DNA of 64,000 nt from the NCBI RefSeq assembly GCF_002286975.1, contig NZ_NSKB01000003.1, positions 496,001-560,000 on the forward strand, in the 5' to 3' direction. A program made the translations under genes and the position numbers. The DNA comes from Halomonas salipaludis (GTDB lineage: Bacteria > Pseudomonadota > Gammaproteobacteria > Pseudomonadales > Halomonadaceae). Numbering within the stretch: the stretch's first letter is position 1; the number at the start of each line of letters is the position of its first letter. The notes below the pieces were generated by a model. It did no database searches, was not told the origin of the DNA, and worked only from the letters and a program-made list of their open reading frames with translations. Positions 30,404 to 39,908 of this stretch are shown here, in pieces.

Positions 30404-31345
30404 GTGCCCGCTTATACCACCCTGCGTATTGCCACCCGCAAGAGCCTGCTCGCCATGTGGCAGGCCGAACACGTGCGTGACCGCCTGATGGCGGCGCACC
30501 CCGGCCTCGAGGTGGAACTGGTGGCGATGTCCACCCGCGGCGACAAGATCCTCGACACCCCGCTGGCCAAGGTCGGCGGCAAGGGGCTGTTCGTCAAGGA
30601 GCTCGAAGAGTCGATGCTCGACGGCCGCGCCGATATCGCCGTGCACTCGATGAAGGACGTGCCGATGCACTTTCCCGAGGGCCTGGGGCTGTCGGTGATC
30701 CTCGCCGGCGCCGAACCCACCGACGCCTTCGTCTCCAACCACTATGACTCGATCGATGCGCTGCCCGAGGGCGCGCGTATTGGCACCTCGAGCCTGCGCC
30801 GCGGCCTGCAGATGCGCGAGGCGCGCCCCGACTTCGAGGTGTTGAGCCTGCGCGGCAACGTCCAGACCCGCCTCGGCAAGCTCGACGCCGGCGAGTTCGA
30901 TGCCATCATCCTGGCCACCTCCGGCCTGCGGCGGCTGGGGCTGGCCGAGCGCATCACCGCCGAACTGCCGCCCGAGGTGTGCCTGCCGGCCTGCGGTCAG
31001 GGCGCGCTGGGCATTGAGTGCCGTAGCGACGACCACGCCTTGATCGAGCTGCTGGCGCCGCTGGATGACCCCGCGACCGCCACCCGGGTGCGCGCCGAAC
31101 GGGCCATGAACACGCGCCTGGAGGGCGGCTGCCAGGTGCCCATCGGCGGCCATGCGATCTTTGAGAACGACGACCAGACGCTGTGGCTGCGCGCGCTGGT
31201 GGGCAACCCCGAGGGAACTCACGTGCTGCGCGCCGAGGGCCGCGGCTCGGCCAGCGAGCCGGAGACGCTGGGCATCCGCGTCGCCGAGGACCTGCTCGAC
31301 CAGGGCGCTGGAGAGATCCTCGCTCAGGTTTACGGCGACGCCTGA
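30404..31345 (+). CDS. hemC: Hydroxymethylbilane synthase (porphobilinogen deaminase)
   Basis: A 313-residue enzyme that polymerises four porphobilinogens into hydroxymethylbilane. Visible are '[19 protein letters not shown]', '[10 protein letters not shown]' with a catalytic Asp region, 'ATSGLRRLG', '[10 protein letters not shown]', and the dipyrromethane-anchoring Cys in '[12 protein letters not shown]'. The start is a GTG at 30404 with GGGAG seven bases upstream; the extension to 30341 has no site. It is coupled to hemD by TGATG. Confidence 0.96.
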   Translation: MPAYTTLRIATRKSLLAMWQAEHVRDRLMAAHPGLEVELVAMSTRGDKILDTPLAKVGGKGLFVKELEESMLDGRADIAVHSMKDVPMHFPEGLGLSVILAGAEPTDAFVSNHYDSIDALPEGARIGTSSLRRGLQMREARPDFEVLSLRGNVQTRLGKLDAGEFDAIILATSGLRRLGLAERITAELPPEVCLPACGQGALGIECRSDDHALIELLAPLDDPATATRVRAERAMNTRLEGGCQVPIGGHAIFENDDQTLWLRALVGNPEGTHVLRAEGRGSASEPETLGIRVAEDLLDQGAGEILAQVYGDA

Positions 31346-32136
31346 TGGCGTGGCCGATCCTGCTGACGCGCCCCGGCGAACGCGGCGCGCGGCTGGCCGC
31401 GGCGTTGGTCGCCGAGGGTCACACCGTGCAGCACCTCGAGGTGATGCAGCTCGAACCGCTCGAGGAGGATGCCCGCCAGCGCAGCGTGTGGCTGGATATC
31501 GACCAGTTCGCGCGCATCGTGGTGGTCAGCCCCTACGCCGCCGAGCGGCTGGCCGAGGCGCTCGACCGCTACTGGCCGCAGCTGCCGCTGGGCCTGGCCT
31601 TCTACGCGGTGGGGCAGGCCACCGCGGCGACGCTGCACCGCTGCCTGGGGGTGCGGGTCCACGTGCCGCCAGCGGGTGGCGGCGACACCAGCGAAGACCT
31701 GCTGGCGCTAGCGTCGCTGGCGCGGCTGGCCGAGCAGAAGGTGCTACTGGTGGCCGGCGAAGGTGGCCGGCCGCTGCTCGCCGAGATCCTGGCGGCGCGT
31801 GGCGCCCGGGTCACGCGTCTGGCACTCTATCGACGAGTGCTGCGGCCGCCGCAGGGCGCCGCCGCCGAGCGCCTGAAACACGGCGACTATATGGCGTTGG
31901 TGATCTCCAGCGGAGAACTGCTCGAATATCTGGCAGGATGGTGTCAATCACGCGCCTTGAACCAACCGCTAATCGTTTCCAGTCGGCGTTTGGCTACACT
32001 GGCAGGCAGCCTGGGGTTCACCGATGTGCGGAGTGCCGGTGGTGCCTCGGTGGCGGCCCTGAGTGCAGCAGTCGCCGATATCGACGCGCGGGACGATGGC
32101 GCAGCAATCGATCATGACGATCTTGAAAAGGGCTAG
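31345..32136 (+). CDS. hemD: Uroporphyrinogen-III synthase
   Basis: A 263-residue two-lobed protein with the weak but characteristic HemD pattern: 'PILLTRPGERGARLAAALVAEGH', 'VVVSPYAAERL', 'FYAVGQATAATL', 'VLLVAGEGGRPLLAEIL' and 'YRRVLRPP'. It closes hydroxymethylbilane to uroporphyrinogen III. The start ATG shares a base with the hemC stop. Identification relies partly on its place between hemC and hemX. Confidence 0.93.
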   Translation: MAWPILLTRPGERGARLAAALVAEGHTVQHLEVMQLEPLEEDARQRSVWLDIDQFARIVVVSPYAAERLAEALDRYWPQLPLGLAFYAVGQATAATLHRCLGVRVHVPPAGGGDTSEDLLALASLARLAEQKVLLVAGEGGRPLLAEILAARGARVTRLALYRRVLRPPQGAAAERLKHGDYMALVISSGELLEYLAGWCQSRALNQPLIVSSRRLATLAGSLGFTDVRSAGGASVAALSAAVADIDARDDGAAIDHDDLEKG

Positions 32137-32142
32137 CGACAG

Positions 32143-33663
32143 ATGAGCAAGCAACCACACGATCAGGACGATAACCAGACGCCATCCGGTGAGACCCCGC
32201 CTGAGACGTCTTCCCGCGATGCTGGCGACACCGCCGCGACCTCATCTGATCCCGCCGCGCCGGGCAAGAGCGGCGGCCGCTCGCGTAGCCGGCGCCGCGG
32301 CGCCAAGGCGCCCGCCGACGGCAGCGCCGCGGCCAAGTCCAGCGATAGCGCCGCGGCCAAGCCAAGCGAGACGTCGGCGGCCACGTCCGGCGAAACGCCC
32401 GCGCCGAAGGCCTCCGCCGCTGCCCAGGCCAGCGATACATCTGACGCCAAGGGCGCCAGCAAGTCCGGCGCTGGCGAGTCCACCAGCAAGCCGTCGAGCG
32501 CGGCCACCAAGCCCGGTGCCGATACGGCGGCGAAAACGTCCTCGAGCAAGGCTGGCGGCGCGGGCAAGCCGCCCCCGGCGTCGCCGGCCACGCCGCCGCC
32601 CCGCGACGGCGGCGGCAGCAAGAGCGGGCTGATTGCGCTGGTGCTGGCGATACTGCTCGGCCTGGCGCTGCTGCTGGCCGCCTGGCAGGGCTGGGAACGG
32701 CTCGAGGCGCAGCAGCAGCGCATCGCCGATCTCGAGGCGCGCAGCGGCGAGGCGGCGACGCGCGATGAACTGGCGGTGCTGGAGGAGCGCCTCGATGAGG
32801 GCGAAAGCGAGCGCGATGCTGCGCTGGATGGCGCCCTCGCCGAACTGCGTGACGAGTTCAGCGCCTACCGCGGTGAGGTCGACGAGACCCTCGACCGCGT
32901 GCTCGATGAGCTCTCCAGCGAACAGGATGCCGACGAGCGCGAGTGGCTCCACGCCGAGGCCGCCTACCTGCTGCGCCTGGCCAATCAGCGCCTGCAGCTG
33001 GAGCGTGACGCCGACGGCGCCGCGGCGCTGCTGCGCACCGCCGACGGCCGCCTGCGCGATGCCGACAATCCGGCGCTGACCCCGGTACGCCGGGCGATCT
33101 CGTCGGAGTTGGCGGCCCTGGACTCGGTGCCACGGGTCGACCGCACCGGCCTCTATCTGGCTCTCGACGCCCAGCAGGAACAGCTCGCCGGCCTGCCGCT
33201 GGGCCAGGACATCGAGCAGATCGCCGCCGAGTCGGGCATCGAGCAGCCGCCTTCCGGCAACTGGCAGCAGCAGCTGTCGCGCTTCGGTGCCGAGCTGCGC
33301 GACCTGGTCACGGTGCGCCGCCACGACGAAGCGCTGGAGGCACTGATCGCTCCCGAGCAGGAGGCCTACCTGCGCCAGAACGTCCGGCTGCTGATCGAAC
33401 AGGCCCAGCTGGCGCTGCTCAAGGAAGAGGAAGCGCTGTACGAGGCCAGCCTCGACAAGGCGCTCGCCCTGGTCGACGCCTATTACGACACCGACAGCGA
33501 GGGTGTGCAGCGGGTCCTCGAGCGGCTCGGCGAGCTGCGTGAGGCGGCGATTCGCCCCGAGCTGCCGGATATCAGCGGCTCCCAGCAAGCGCTGGCCGAG
33601 TTTATCGAGCGGCGCTTCAACGGCCGCATGGATAACGGCGACGATGCGGGAGACGAGGCATGA
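32143..33663 (+). CDS. hemX: HemX membrane protein
   Basis: A 506-residue protein in three parts: an N-terminal tail of about 160 residues rich in Ala, Ser, Lys, Thr and Pro; one transmembrane helix (about 165-185, 'SGLIALVLAILLGLALLLAAW'); and a long coiled-coil and helical periplasmic domain. HemX is annotated as uroporphyrinogen methyltransferase by history but lacks a SAM fold; its role in heme synthesis is unproven. The low-complexity tail is longer than in E. coli. Its stop overlaps hemY by four bases. Confidence 0.88.
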   Translation: MSKQPHDQDDNQTPSGETPPETSSRDAGDTAATSSDPAAPGKSGGRSRSRRRGAKAPADGSAAAKSSDSAAAKPSETSAATSGETPAPKASAAAQASDTSDAKGASKSGAGESTSKPSSAATKPGADTAAKTSSSKAGGAGKPPPASPATPPPRDGGGSKSGLIALVLAILLGLALLLAAWQGWERLEAQQQRIADLEARSGEAATRDELAVLEERLDEGESERDAALDGALAELRDEFSAYRGEVDETLDRVLDELSSEQDADEREWLHAEAAYLLRLANQRLQLERDADGAAALLRTADGRLRDADNPALTPVRRAISSELAALDSVPRVDRTGLYLALDAQQEQLAGLPLGQDIEQIAAESGIEQPPSGNWQQQLSRFGAELRDLVTVRRHDEALEALIAPEQEAYLRQNVRLLIEQAQLALLKEEEALYEASLDKALALVDAYYDTDSEGVQRVLERLGELREAAIRPELPDISGSQQALAEFIERRFNGRMDNGDDAGDEA

Positions 33664-34883
33664 GAAAACTGATCCTGATCGTCGTTCTCGGCCTGGCGCT
33701 GGGGGCCCTGTTCGGCCAGTTGATGGTCAGCGTGCCCGGCTACTGGCTGGTGCGGGTCGGCGACACCTCGCTGCAGACCTCGTTCTGGTTTGGGCTGATC
33801 CTGCTGCTGGGGGGCTTTCTGGCGCTGCACTTCGCGTTGCGCGTGCTCAGCCGGCTGCGCCATCCGGTCAGCCGGCTCAAGCTGTGGAACAGCCGCACGC
33901 GCAACCGCAACGCCATGAAGAGTACCGTGCGCGGCCTGGTGGCGCTGGCCGAGGGGCGCTGGAAGCGCGCCGAGAAGGCGCTGGTCAAGTCGGCGGACGA
34001 CTCCAGTACGCCGCTGGTCAACTACCTCTCCGCGGCGCTGGCGGCTCACTACCAGGGCCGCTACGACCAGGCCGACACCCTGCTCAAGCGCGCTCACCTG
34101 AGCACCGAGGGCGCCGATACCGCGGTGGGCATGGTCCAGGCCCAGCTGATGCTCGACCGTCATCAGTTCGAGGAAGCCCTGGCCACCCTGACCCGCCTCG
34201 ACAAGCAGCTGCCCAACCATCCCCAGGTGCTCAAGCAGCTCAAGCAGGCCTATCTCAGCGTCAACGACTGGGACGGACTGCGGCGGCTGATACCGCGCCT
34301 CGCCGCCCAGCAGCTGATCGCCCCCGAGGAGCGCCAGACCCTCGAGCAGCGCGCCTACCGCGAGCTGATCGTGCAGGCGGCGCGCCAGCCCGGCGACATC
34401 GAACGGGTGCGCAACCTGTGGGCCGACATGCCCGATTACCTGCGCGGCGACATCGAACTGGTGGTGATCTACGCCGAGGCGCTGGTGCGCGGCGGCGAGG
34501 AGGGCATCGCCGAGCGCCTGCTGCGCCACTCGCTCAAGGAGCACTGGGACCATCGCCTGGTGCTACGCTACGGCCTGCTCAGCGTCGATGCGGCGCGCCA
34601 GCTGGTCTACGCCGAGAAGTGGTTGCAGGAGCGCCCCAACGACCCCGACCTGCTGCTCACCCTGGGCCGGCTGTCGCTGCGCAACGCCTACTGGGGCAAG
34701 GCGCAGGAGTACTTCGAGGCCAGCCAGCGCCAGCGCCCCAGCGGCGTGGTGTGCGCCGAGCTGGCGCGGCTCTACGCCAACCTCGGCGAGCACAACAAGA
34801 GCCAGCTCTACTATCGCCAGAGCGTCGAGCTGCTCGACAAGTCGCTGCCCTCGCTTCCCCAGCCCAGCGACGACAATCGCTGA
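33660..34883 (+). CDS. hemY: HemY, tetratricopeptide membrane protein
   Basis: A 407-residue inner-membrane protein with two N-terminal hydrophobic segments (about 3-25 and 41-63), the family stretch 'LKLWNSRTRNRNAMKSTVRGLVALAEGRWKRAEKAL', and then TPR-like helical repeats to the C-terminus. In gammaproteobacteria it always follows hemX. Its role in heme synthesis is not defined and it is unrelated to the HemY oxidase of Gram-positives. A good terminator follows. Confidence 0.9.
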   Translation: MRKLILIVVLGLALGALFGQLMVSVPGYWLVRVGDTSLQTSFWFGLILLLGGFLALHFALRVLSRLRHPVSRLKLWNSRTRNRNAMKSTVRGLVALAEGRWKRAEKALVKSADDSSTPLVNYLSAALAAHYQGRYDQADTLLKRAHLSTEGADTAVGMVQAQLMLDRHQFEEALATLTRLDKQLPNHPQVLKQLKQAYLSVNDWDGLRRLIPRLAAQQLIAPEERQTLEQRAYRELIVQAARQPGDIERVRNLWADMPDYLRGDIELVVIYAEALVRGGEEGIAERLLRHSLKEHWDHRLVLRYGLLSVDAARQLVYAEKWLQERPNDPDLLLTLGRLSLRNAYWGKAQEYFEASQRQRPSGVVCAELARLYANLGEHNKSQLYYRQSVELLDKSLPSLPQPSDDNR

Positions 34884-34904
34884 GCTTGCCATCTTGCTCT
34901 CCTG

Positions 34905-34927
34905 GGCGCCGTCAGGCGCCTTTTTTT
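34905..34927 (+). terminator. Rho-independent terminator of hemCDXY
   Basis: GGCGCC-GTCA-GGCGCC is followed directly by seven T residues, 21 bases after the hemY stop. Confidence 0.93.
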
Positions 34928-35096
34928 ATACCTGGAAAAACGTATCCAGTGTTTTTCTCTTTTGTATACGTCATTGGTCTATCCTTGCTTGTCCAAGTGG
35001 TCAAAAATTGCCTACCCTGTGATTGTTTGACCGAAAGGTCAGGGTCGCCTGCGGCGCTCCTGCTCTACGACAGCCAACAACAACAGGACCATGACG
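34928..35096 (+). promoter_or_regulatory. AT-rich leader of the purine permease gene
   Basis: The gap after the hem terminator is unusually AT-rich for this genome. It holds a candidate sigma-70 promoter (TTGTCC at 34989-34994, 18-base spacer, TACCCT at 35013-35018). A small GNRA-loop hairpin, TGACC-GAAA-GGTCA (35028-35041), lies in the transcribed leader. I do not recognise a known purine or xanthine riboswitch in it. Confidence 0.35.
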
Positions 35097-36470
35097 ATGC
35101 AACACTCCTCCACTACTGCCGACACGGCATCAGCGTCGTCTAGCCAGGCCCCGGGTGAGGGCAACTGGCTGGAGCGTTATTTCCGTATACGTCATCGTGG
35201 CTCGACCCTGCGGACCGAGGTGCTGGCCGGTGTCGCCACCTTTCTCGCCTCGATGTACATCATCGTGGTCAATCCAGCGATCCTCAGTGATGCCGGGATT
35301 CCGTTCTCGGCGGCACTCTCGGCTACCGTGCTGATCAGCTTCTTGAGCAGCCTGGCGATGGGGCTGTACGCGCGCAACCCGATTCTGGTGGCGCCGGGCA
35401 TGGGCATGAACGCGCTGTTCACCTACACCCTGGTGCACGGTGCCGGGCTGTCGTGGGAGGTGGCGCTGGGCTGCGTGTTCTGGTCGGGGGTGCTGTTCGC
35501 GACCCTGGCGCTGTTCAATGTGCGCAAGGCGATCATCGAGGCGATCCCGGCCTCGCTGCGCTATGCCATCACCTGCGGTATCGGCCTGTTCATCACCTTC
35601 ATCGGGCTCAAGAACGCCGGCTTCATCGTTGGCAGCGACGCTACCCTGGTATCGCTGGGCAGCATGGACCCGACGCTGATCACCTTCTTCATCGGCATGA
35701 TGGCCACCGTGATCATGGTCATCATGCGCTTCAACGGTGCGCTGATCCTGGGCATCGCCCTGACCACCCTGCTGGCCACGCCGATGGGGCGGATGTGGGG
35801 CGGCGAGGTGATGGTCGAATGGAGCGGCCTGGCCGCCTGGCCCGACTTCAGCGCCGTCATGCAAGTGGATATCTGGGGCGCACTGAAGGTCGCCTACCTG
35901 CCGTTCATCTTCGTGATGCTGTTCACCAACTTCTTCGATGCGTTGTCGTGCTTCATGGCGCTTTCCGAGTCCGCCGACCTCAAGGACAAGGACGGCAATC
36001 CGCGCAACCTCAAGCGCTCGATGACCGTCGACGCCTTCGCTTCGATGATCGCCGCGCCGCTCGGTACCAGCGCCGCCCAGACCTTTATCGAGTCGGGCGC
36101 CGGGGTGGCCCAGGGCGGGCGTACCGGGCTGGTGGCGGTGGTCATCGCAGTGCTATTCCTGCCGTTCCTGTTTCTCTCGCCGCTGCTCTCGCTGGTACCG
36201 TCGATCGCTACCGCCCCGGCGTTGGTGCTGGTCGGGCTGTTCATGCTGGCGCCGATCGGCAAGATCGACTGGACGCGCTACGACCAGGCCTTCCCGGCCT
36301 TCCTGGCGATCATCCTGATGCCGCTGACCTACTCGATCACCCTGGGGATCGCTTTCGGCTTCCTGAGCTTCGTGATCATCAAGCTGTTCACCGGCCGCGG
36401 TATCGAAATCAAGCCGGCGATGTGGGTTTCGGCGGCGCTCAGCGTGGTGATGCTGGTCACCACCCATTGA
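35097..36470 (+). CDS. NCS2-family (AzgA-type) hypoxanthine/guanine/adenine permease
   Basis: A 457-residue inner-membrane permease with about 12-14 helices and AzgA-group motifs: 'TEVLAGVATFLASMYIIVVNPAILSDAG', 'APGMGMNALFTYTLV', 'GLFITFIGLKNAG', 'NFFDALSCFMALS', 'GTSAAQTFIESGAGVAQGGRTGL'. It imports purine bases with protons. ATG 35097 is preferred over 35091 because AGGA then sits eight bases upstream. No purine salvage gene is adjacent. Confidence 0.9.
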   Translation: MQHSSTTADTASASSSQAPGEGNWLERYFRIRHRGSTLRTEVLAGVATFLASMYIIVVNPAILSDAGIPFSAALSATVLISFLSSLAMGLYARNPILVAPGMGMNALFTYTLVHGAGLSWEVALGCVFWSGVLFATLALFNVRKAIIEAIPASLRYAITCGIGLFITFIGLKNAGFIVGSDATLVSLGSMDPTLITFFIGMMATVIMVIMRFNGALILGIALTTLLATPMGRMWGGEVMVEWSGLAAWPDFSAVMQVDIWGALKVAYLPFIFVMLFTNFFDALSCFMALSESADLKDKDGNPRNLKRSMTVDAFASMIAAPLGTSAAQTFIESGAGVAQGGRTGLVAVVIAVLFLPFLFLSPLLSLVPSIATAPALVLVGLFMLAPIGKIDWTRYDQAFPAFLAIILMPLTYSITLGIAFGFLSFVIIKLFTGRGIEIKPAMWVSAALSVVMLVTTH

Positions 36471-36490
36471 TCGAGCGCTTGGTCGACGAA

Positions 36491-36517
36491 AAAGGGGCTG
36501 CCAACGGCAGCCCCTTT
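36491..36517. terminator. Bidirectional terminator between the purine permease and the MscS channel
   Basis: A perfect 12-bp stem AAAGGGGCTGCC / GGCAGCCCCTTT with a three-base loop lies between two convergent stops. A-rich and T-rich flanks let it serve both strands. Confidence 0.85.
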
Positions 36518-36539
36518 CGCGTGGGTGGCAAGGGCGCGA

Positions 36540-38903
36540 TCAGTCTTCGTCGAAGTCGCCCTTGAACTCGGGGTTGGGCTGCGAGCGCGGGTCGTCCTGC
36601 CCGCTGCGGCTCTGCTCCCCGGAGCGCGGCTGGCCACCCGGGCGGCCGTCGATATCGAACGGCTGCTGCATGAGGCGCAGGTTGGCCGGCGGCGCTTCGC
36701 CCTCCTTGCCGACACCGAAGTAGAGAGTGGTGTGCGGGAAGGGGATCTCGATGCCCTTGGCGTCGAAGTGCAGCTTGACCAGGCGGTTGAAGGCGCGGCC
36801 GGTGGCCCACTGGGTGCCCGGCGTGGTCTTGATGCGCACGCGGATATTCACCGAGCTGTCGGCGAGGGCGACGACCCCCGCGACTTCCAGCGGGGCAAGG
36901 ATATTCATCTTGCTATCCTCGCTTGCGGCCAGTTCGTCGAAGGCCTCGCGCAGGGCAATGATGGCGTCATCGATGCTCTCGCGGTAGGCGATGCCGTACT
37001 CGCCGACGTGATAGCCGAACTCGCGCATGTAGTTGGAGACGGTGTCCACGCTGGAGAAGGGCACGATATGGTAGGTGCCGTTGAGGTCGCGGATGCCCAC
37101 CGAGCGAATGCTGAGGCGCTCGGCGGTACCGGTGATACCGCCCACGGTGACCACGTCGCCGGTGTTCATGGCGTTCTCGATCTGGATGAATACACCGGTG
37201 ATGATGTCCTGGACCAGCTTCTGGGCACCGAAACCAATGGCCAGGCCGAGCACACCGGCACCGGCGATCAGCGGGCCGATATTGATACCGATCTCGGCCA
37301 GCACGATCATCAGCGTGATGGTCACCAGGGCGATCGCCAGGGCGTTGCGGAACAGCGTCAGCAGCGTCTTGGCGCGGGCGTCGGGCTCACCTTTGCCGGT
37401 CTCGGGATTGAGCTTGTGTTCGATCATGCTGGCCAGGCCCAGCCAGGCGGCCAAGGCCACGGCCAGGATCACTGCCACGCTGATCAGCTTGCCGATCAGC
37501 CCGCGGCCGGCCTCGGAGGCGTACCAGGCAGCAGCATCGAAGGCGCCCCAGGCGTTGAGCACCAGCATGATCACGGCGATCAGAATCACCGCGCGTACGA
37601 CCCGCAGAGCGTTGGGGACGTAGCTGTTGAGGCGCGGCTCGAGCATTGGCAGTTTGCGGCGCATATCGTCGGAGAGACGAATATGGCGGCCGATGGTCTG
37701 GGTCAGTAGTGCCGACAGCAGCGCGCCGGCGCCGACGACCAGCAGTGTCTGCAGGGTGGCGATCATCACGAACGGCAGGGCATCCTCAGGACGCACCAGC
37801 GTTACCACCAGCACCATCAGGAAGTAGATAATCGCCAGCCAGTGCCACAGCCGTGCGAATAGCTGCAACGACATGCGCGTGGCGCTCAGCGAGCTGCGCT
37901 CAGCCATGCCCTTGATGGCGTGGCGCAGCTTGAGGCGATTCTTGAGCACTTTGCCGACGGCGTAGACGAAGGCGCCGAACATGATCAGTGTGCCGACGCT
38001 CTGGCCTAGGGCCGGCGACAGGTAGAAGTTGAGTAGCGGCACCACCGCCAGCAGGCCGTAGCCGACCAGGCCGATCAACCGCGCGATCCAGCGGTTCCAG
38101 TAGGAGGCATCGTCAGCGGCGATCGGCAGCAGGCGCAGTCCCTCGTAGCGCGAGGCGAACAGCATGCGCACCGCCGCCTTGAACAGCTCGATGACCAGGA
38201 AGGCGTTGAGGAACAGCGAAGCGCGGGTCGAGAGCTCGCCGGTCTCGCCCACCGCGAAGGTGGCGATCAGGTTGCCGCCGACATAGGCCAGCGCGACCAC
38301 CAGCACGTCGATCACCGCAGCCACTGCCACCGCGATGACCAGGCGCAGGATCGGCGTCAGGCCGGCGCCCTCCCGCGACCACAGGCTGATGCGCGTAAAG
38401 GCCGGTTTGGCCAGGTAGCGAAAGCCGATGAATAGCGCGAAGGTCGCCAGTATCACCAGCCCCAGGTTGATCGCGGCGTTCATGAAGGCGGCGCTATCGA
38501 AGCCCGGCTCGCCGGTGGGTTGGCCGCTGAACAGGCCGCCGATCACGCTGATCAGGTTGTTGAACTGGCTACCGATGTCGCCGGCGATGTTGCTGGTCGC
38601 TTCTGCCAGGCGGCGCGGCAGCGAGACCTGCTCGGCGGCCTGGCCGCTGGGCGCGGTGGCGGCGATGGCCTCGGCGGAGACTTCACCCTCCAGGCCCAAT
38701 GGCGCCACCGGATCTTGCTGCGACAGGCCGCGCAGCTCCTCGATCAGGCGGTTGCGTGATTGCTCGTCTTCGAGCAGGTCAGCCAGGGTATCGTAGGCCG
38801 GCGGTGGCGCGGTGGGGTCAGCCTGCTGCGCATGAGCCGGTGCCAGCAGCAGCAGGGCCATCAGCAGGCCGGCGAGTATCGTGAAGAGACGTGGTGCAAG
38901 CAC
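36540..38903 (-). CDS. Large MscS-family mechanosensitive channel, YbiO-like
   Basis: A 787-residue protein: signal peptide (ending near LAPAHAQQ), a periplasmic helical region of about 110 residues, about ten membrane helices, then the MscS pore helix and beta domain ('GVLGLAIGFGAQKLVQDIITGVFIQIENAMNTGD' at about 560-595) and a polar C-terminal tail rich in Gln, Ser and Arg. Size and layout match YbiO. It should release solutes on hypo-osmotic shock, which fits a halophile that accumulates ectoine. The GTG start has GGAGG upstream. Confidence 0.88.
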   Translation of the reverse strand: MLAPRLFTILAGLLMALLLLAPAHAQQADPTAPPPAYDTLADLLEDEQSRNRLIEELRGLSQQDPVAPLGLEGEVSAEAIAATAPSGQAAEQVSLPRRLAEATSNIAGDIGSQFNNLISVIGGLFSGQPTGEPGFDSAAFMNAAINLGLVILATFALFIGFRYLAKPAFTRISLWSREGAGLTPILRLVIAVAVAAVIDVLVVALAYVGGNLIATFAVGETGELSTRASLFLNAFLVIELFKAAVRMLFASRYEGLRLLPIAADDASYWNRWIARLIGLVGYGLLAVVPLLNFYLSPALGQSVGTLIMFGAFVYAVGKVLKNRLKLRHAIKGMAERSSLSATRMSLQLFARLWHWLAIIYFLMVLVVTLVRPEDALPFVMIATLQTLLVVGAGALLSALLTQTIGRHIRLSDDMRRKLPMLEPRLNSYVPNALRVVRAVILIAVIMLVLNAWGAFDAAAWYASEAGRGLIGKLISVAVILAVALAAWLGLASMIEHKLNPETGKGEPDARAKTLLTLFRNALAIALVTITLMIVLAEIGINIGPLIAGAGVLGLAIGFGAQKLVQDIITGVFIQIENAMNTGDVVTVGGITGTAERLSIRSVGIRDLNGTYHIVPFSSVDTVSNYMREFGYHVGEYGIAYRESIDDAIIALREAFDELAASEDSKMNILAPLEVAGVVALADSSVNIRVRIKTTPGTQWATGRAFNRLVKLHFDAKGIEIPFPHTTLYFGVGKEGEAPPANLRLMQQPFDIDGRPGGQPRSGEQSRSGQDDPRSQPNPEFKGDFDED

Positions 38904-39081
38904 GCTTCTACCTCCGTGAGTCAGCGTGAAAAGGCGAGTGGCGACATTGATACAGCGCGGCCATGATGCCGCATCTCAACATGCCGGCGCCAAGCCAGAC
39001 AAGTCGATGACCGTCATGTGCGCGTCATGAGACACGACGACACTGGTTGCGAGCCACATTCCGACCTCATTATACGCAAGA

Positions 39082-39111
39082 TTTAATCTATACAAACATT
39101 GTACGTATAGT
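39082..39111 (+). promoter_or_regulatory. Candidate promoter with dyad for the small zinc-ribbon gene
   Basis: -35 TTTAAT (39082-39087), an 18-base spacer and -10 TATAGT (39106-39111). The region TATACAAACATTGTACGTATA between and over these boxes has partial dyad symmetry (TACAA...TTGTA) and could be an operator. The 288-base gap upstream of 39192 holds nothing else that I can recognise. Confidence 0.4.
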
Positions 39112-39191
39112 GATAACTGTGCCACTGTAATTGTCAACAGCTACTGCCTTGGTGATCAGGGAAGAGCATCACGGATTAGGAGGAACCCTCG

Positions 39192-39404
39192 ATGTTGGAA
39201 GTCCCCTTGGAGCTGCGCTGCAACGTTTGCGGCCACGACCGTTTCACTCTCCCGGCCGCGGATGCCATGGACCAGGACGTGCGCTGCGGCGAATGCCTGG
39301 CCTTCAAGTGCCACGCCGACGACCTGGAGCAGCATATGCTGGCGGCCGCCTCTAGCCTGACGCCACAGCCGGGGAAAACCCCGCGGCGGTTGAACGCCGT
39401 CTGA
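39192..39404 (+). CDS. Small zinc-ribbon-like protein
   Basis: A 70-residue protein with two CxxC knuckles, 'CNVCGHDRF' and 'CGECLAFKC', that would bind one zinc ion. The C-terminal third is polar and probably flexible. It has a very strong ribosome-binding site (TAGGAGG), its own AT-rich promoter region and its own terminator, so it is likely well expressed as a monocistronic gene. I do not recognise a named family; roles in nucleic-acid or protein binding are possible but unproven. Confidence 0.75.
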   Translation: MLEVPLELRCNVCGHDRFTLPAADAMDQDVRCGECLAFKCHADDLEQHMLAAASSLTPQPGKTPRRLNAV

Positions 39405-39435
39405 ACCGAACATTGGCAAGCATGCGGTAACTTCC

Positions 39436-39460
39436 ACCACCCACTCGCGGGTGGTTTTTT
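39436..39460 (+). terminator. Rho-independent terminator of the zinc-ribbon gene
   Basis: The stem ACCACCC / GGGTGGT with a six-base loop is followed by a TTTTTT run, 31 bases after the stop. Confidence 0.92.
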
Positions 39461-39500
39461 GTGTCTGCTAATATGGCCGCTGGCGTAAGGGGGAAGTGTC

Positions 39501-39908
39501 GTGTTGGATGTTCATCCGTTGATATGGGTCGGTGCCGGGGGGGCGCTTGGGGGCGTACTGCGGGTCTGGCTCACGGCCGTCGTCACCGCTCGCTGGGGCG
39601 CGGTGTTTCCCTGGGGCACGCTGGCGGTCAACCTCAGCGGAGCGCTGCTGCTCGGCCTGCTGGCCGGCGCCTGGGGGCTGGATGTGCTGCTGCAGCAGGG
39701 GCCGACCGCCAGCTGGTGGCTGCTCGCCGTGGGCGTGCTGGGTAGTTACACCACCGTTTCTTCCTTTAGCCTGCAGACCCTTACGCTGCTGCGCAGCGCT
39801 GAACCGTGGCGCGGCTACCTGAATATAGCCGGGTCACTGCTGGGGTGTTTGCTGGCGGTATCGCTGGGCCTGATCATTGGCCGGCTGGTGGCAGGAGGCT
39901 CGCTATGA
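39501..39908 (+). CDS. crcB: Fluoride channel subunit CrcB/FluC, first of a tandem pair
   Basis: A 135-residue four-helix membrane protein with 'GGALGGVLRVWL', 'GTLAVNLSGALLLG' and the TM3 segment 'GSYTTVSSFSLQT'. In single-gene FluC proteins the last reads TTFSTF; here the first pore-lining Phe is Val while the second remains. Together with the next gene it should form a dual-topology heterodimer exporting fluoride. GTG 39501 follows GGGGGAAG. The stop overlaps the second crcB gene (ATGA). Confidence 0.9.
   Translation: MLDVHPLIWVGAGGALGGVLRVWLTAVVTARWGAVFPWGTLAVNLSGALLLGLLAGAWGLDVLLQQGPTASWWLLAVGVLGSYTTVSSFSLQTLTLLRSAEPWRGYLNIAGSLLGCLLAVSLGLIIGRLVAGGSL

Noticed and set aside
32242-33588. 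Long minus-strand open frame opposite hemX
   Set aside because: Ala/Gly/Arg/Leu low-complexity product that mirrors hemX codon usage; hemX itself is conserved in place and size.
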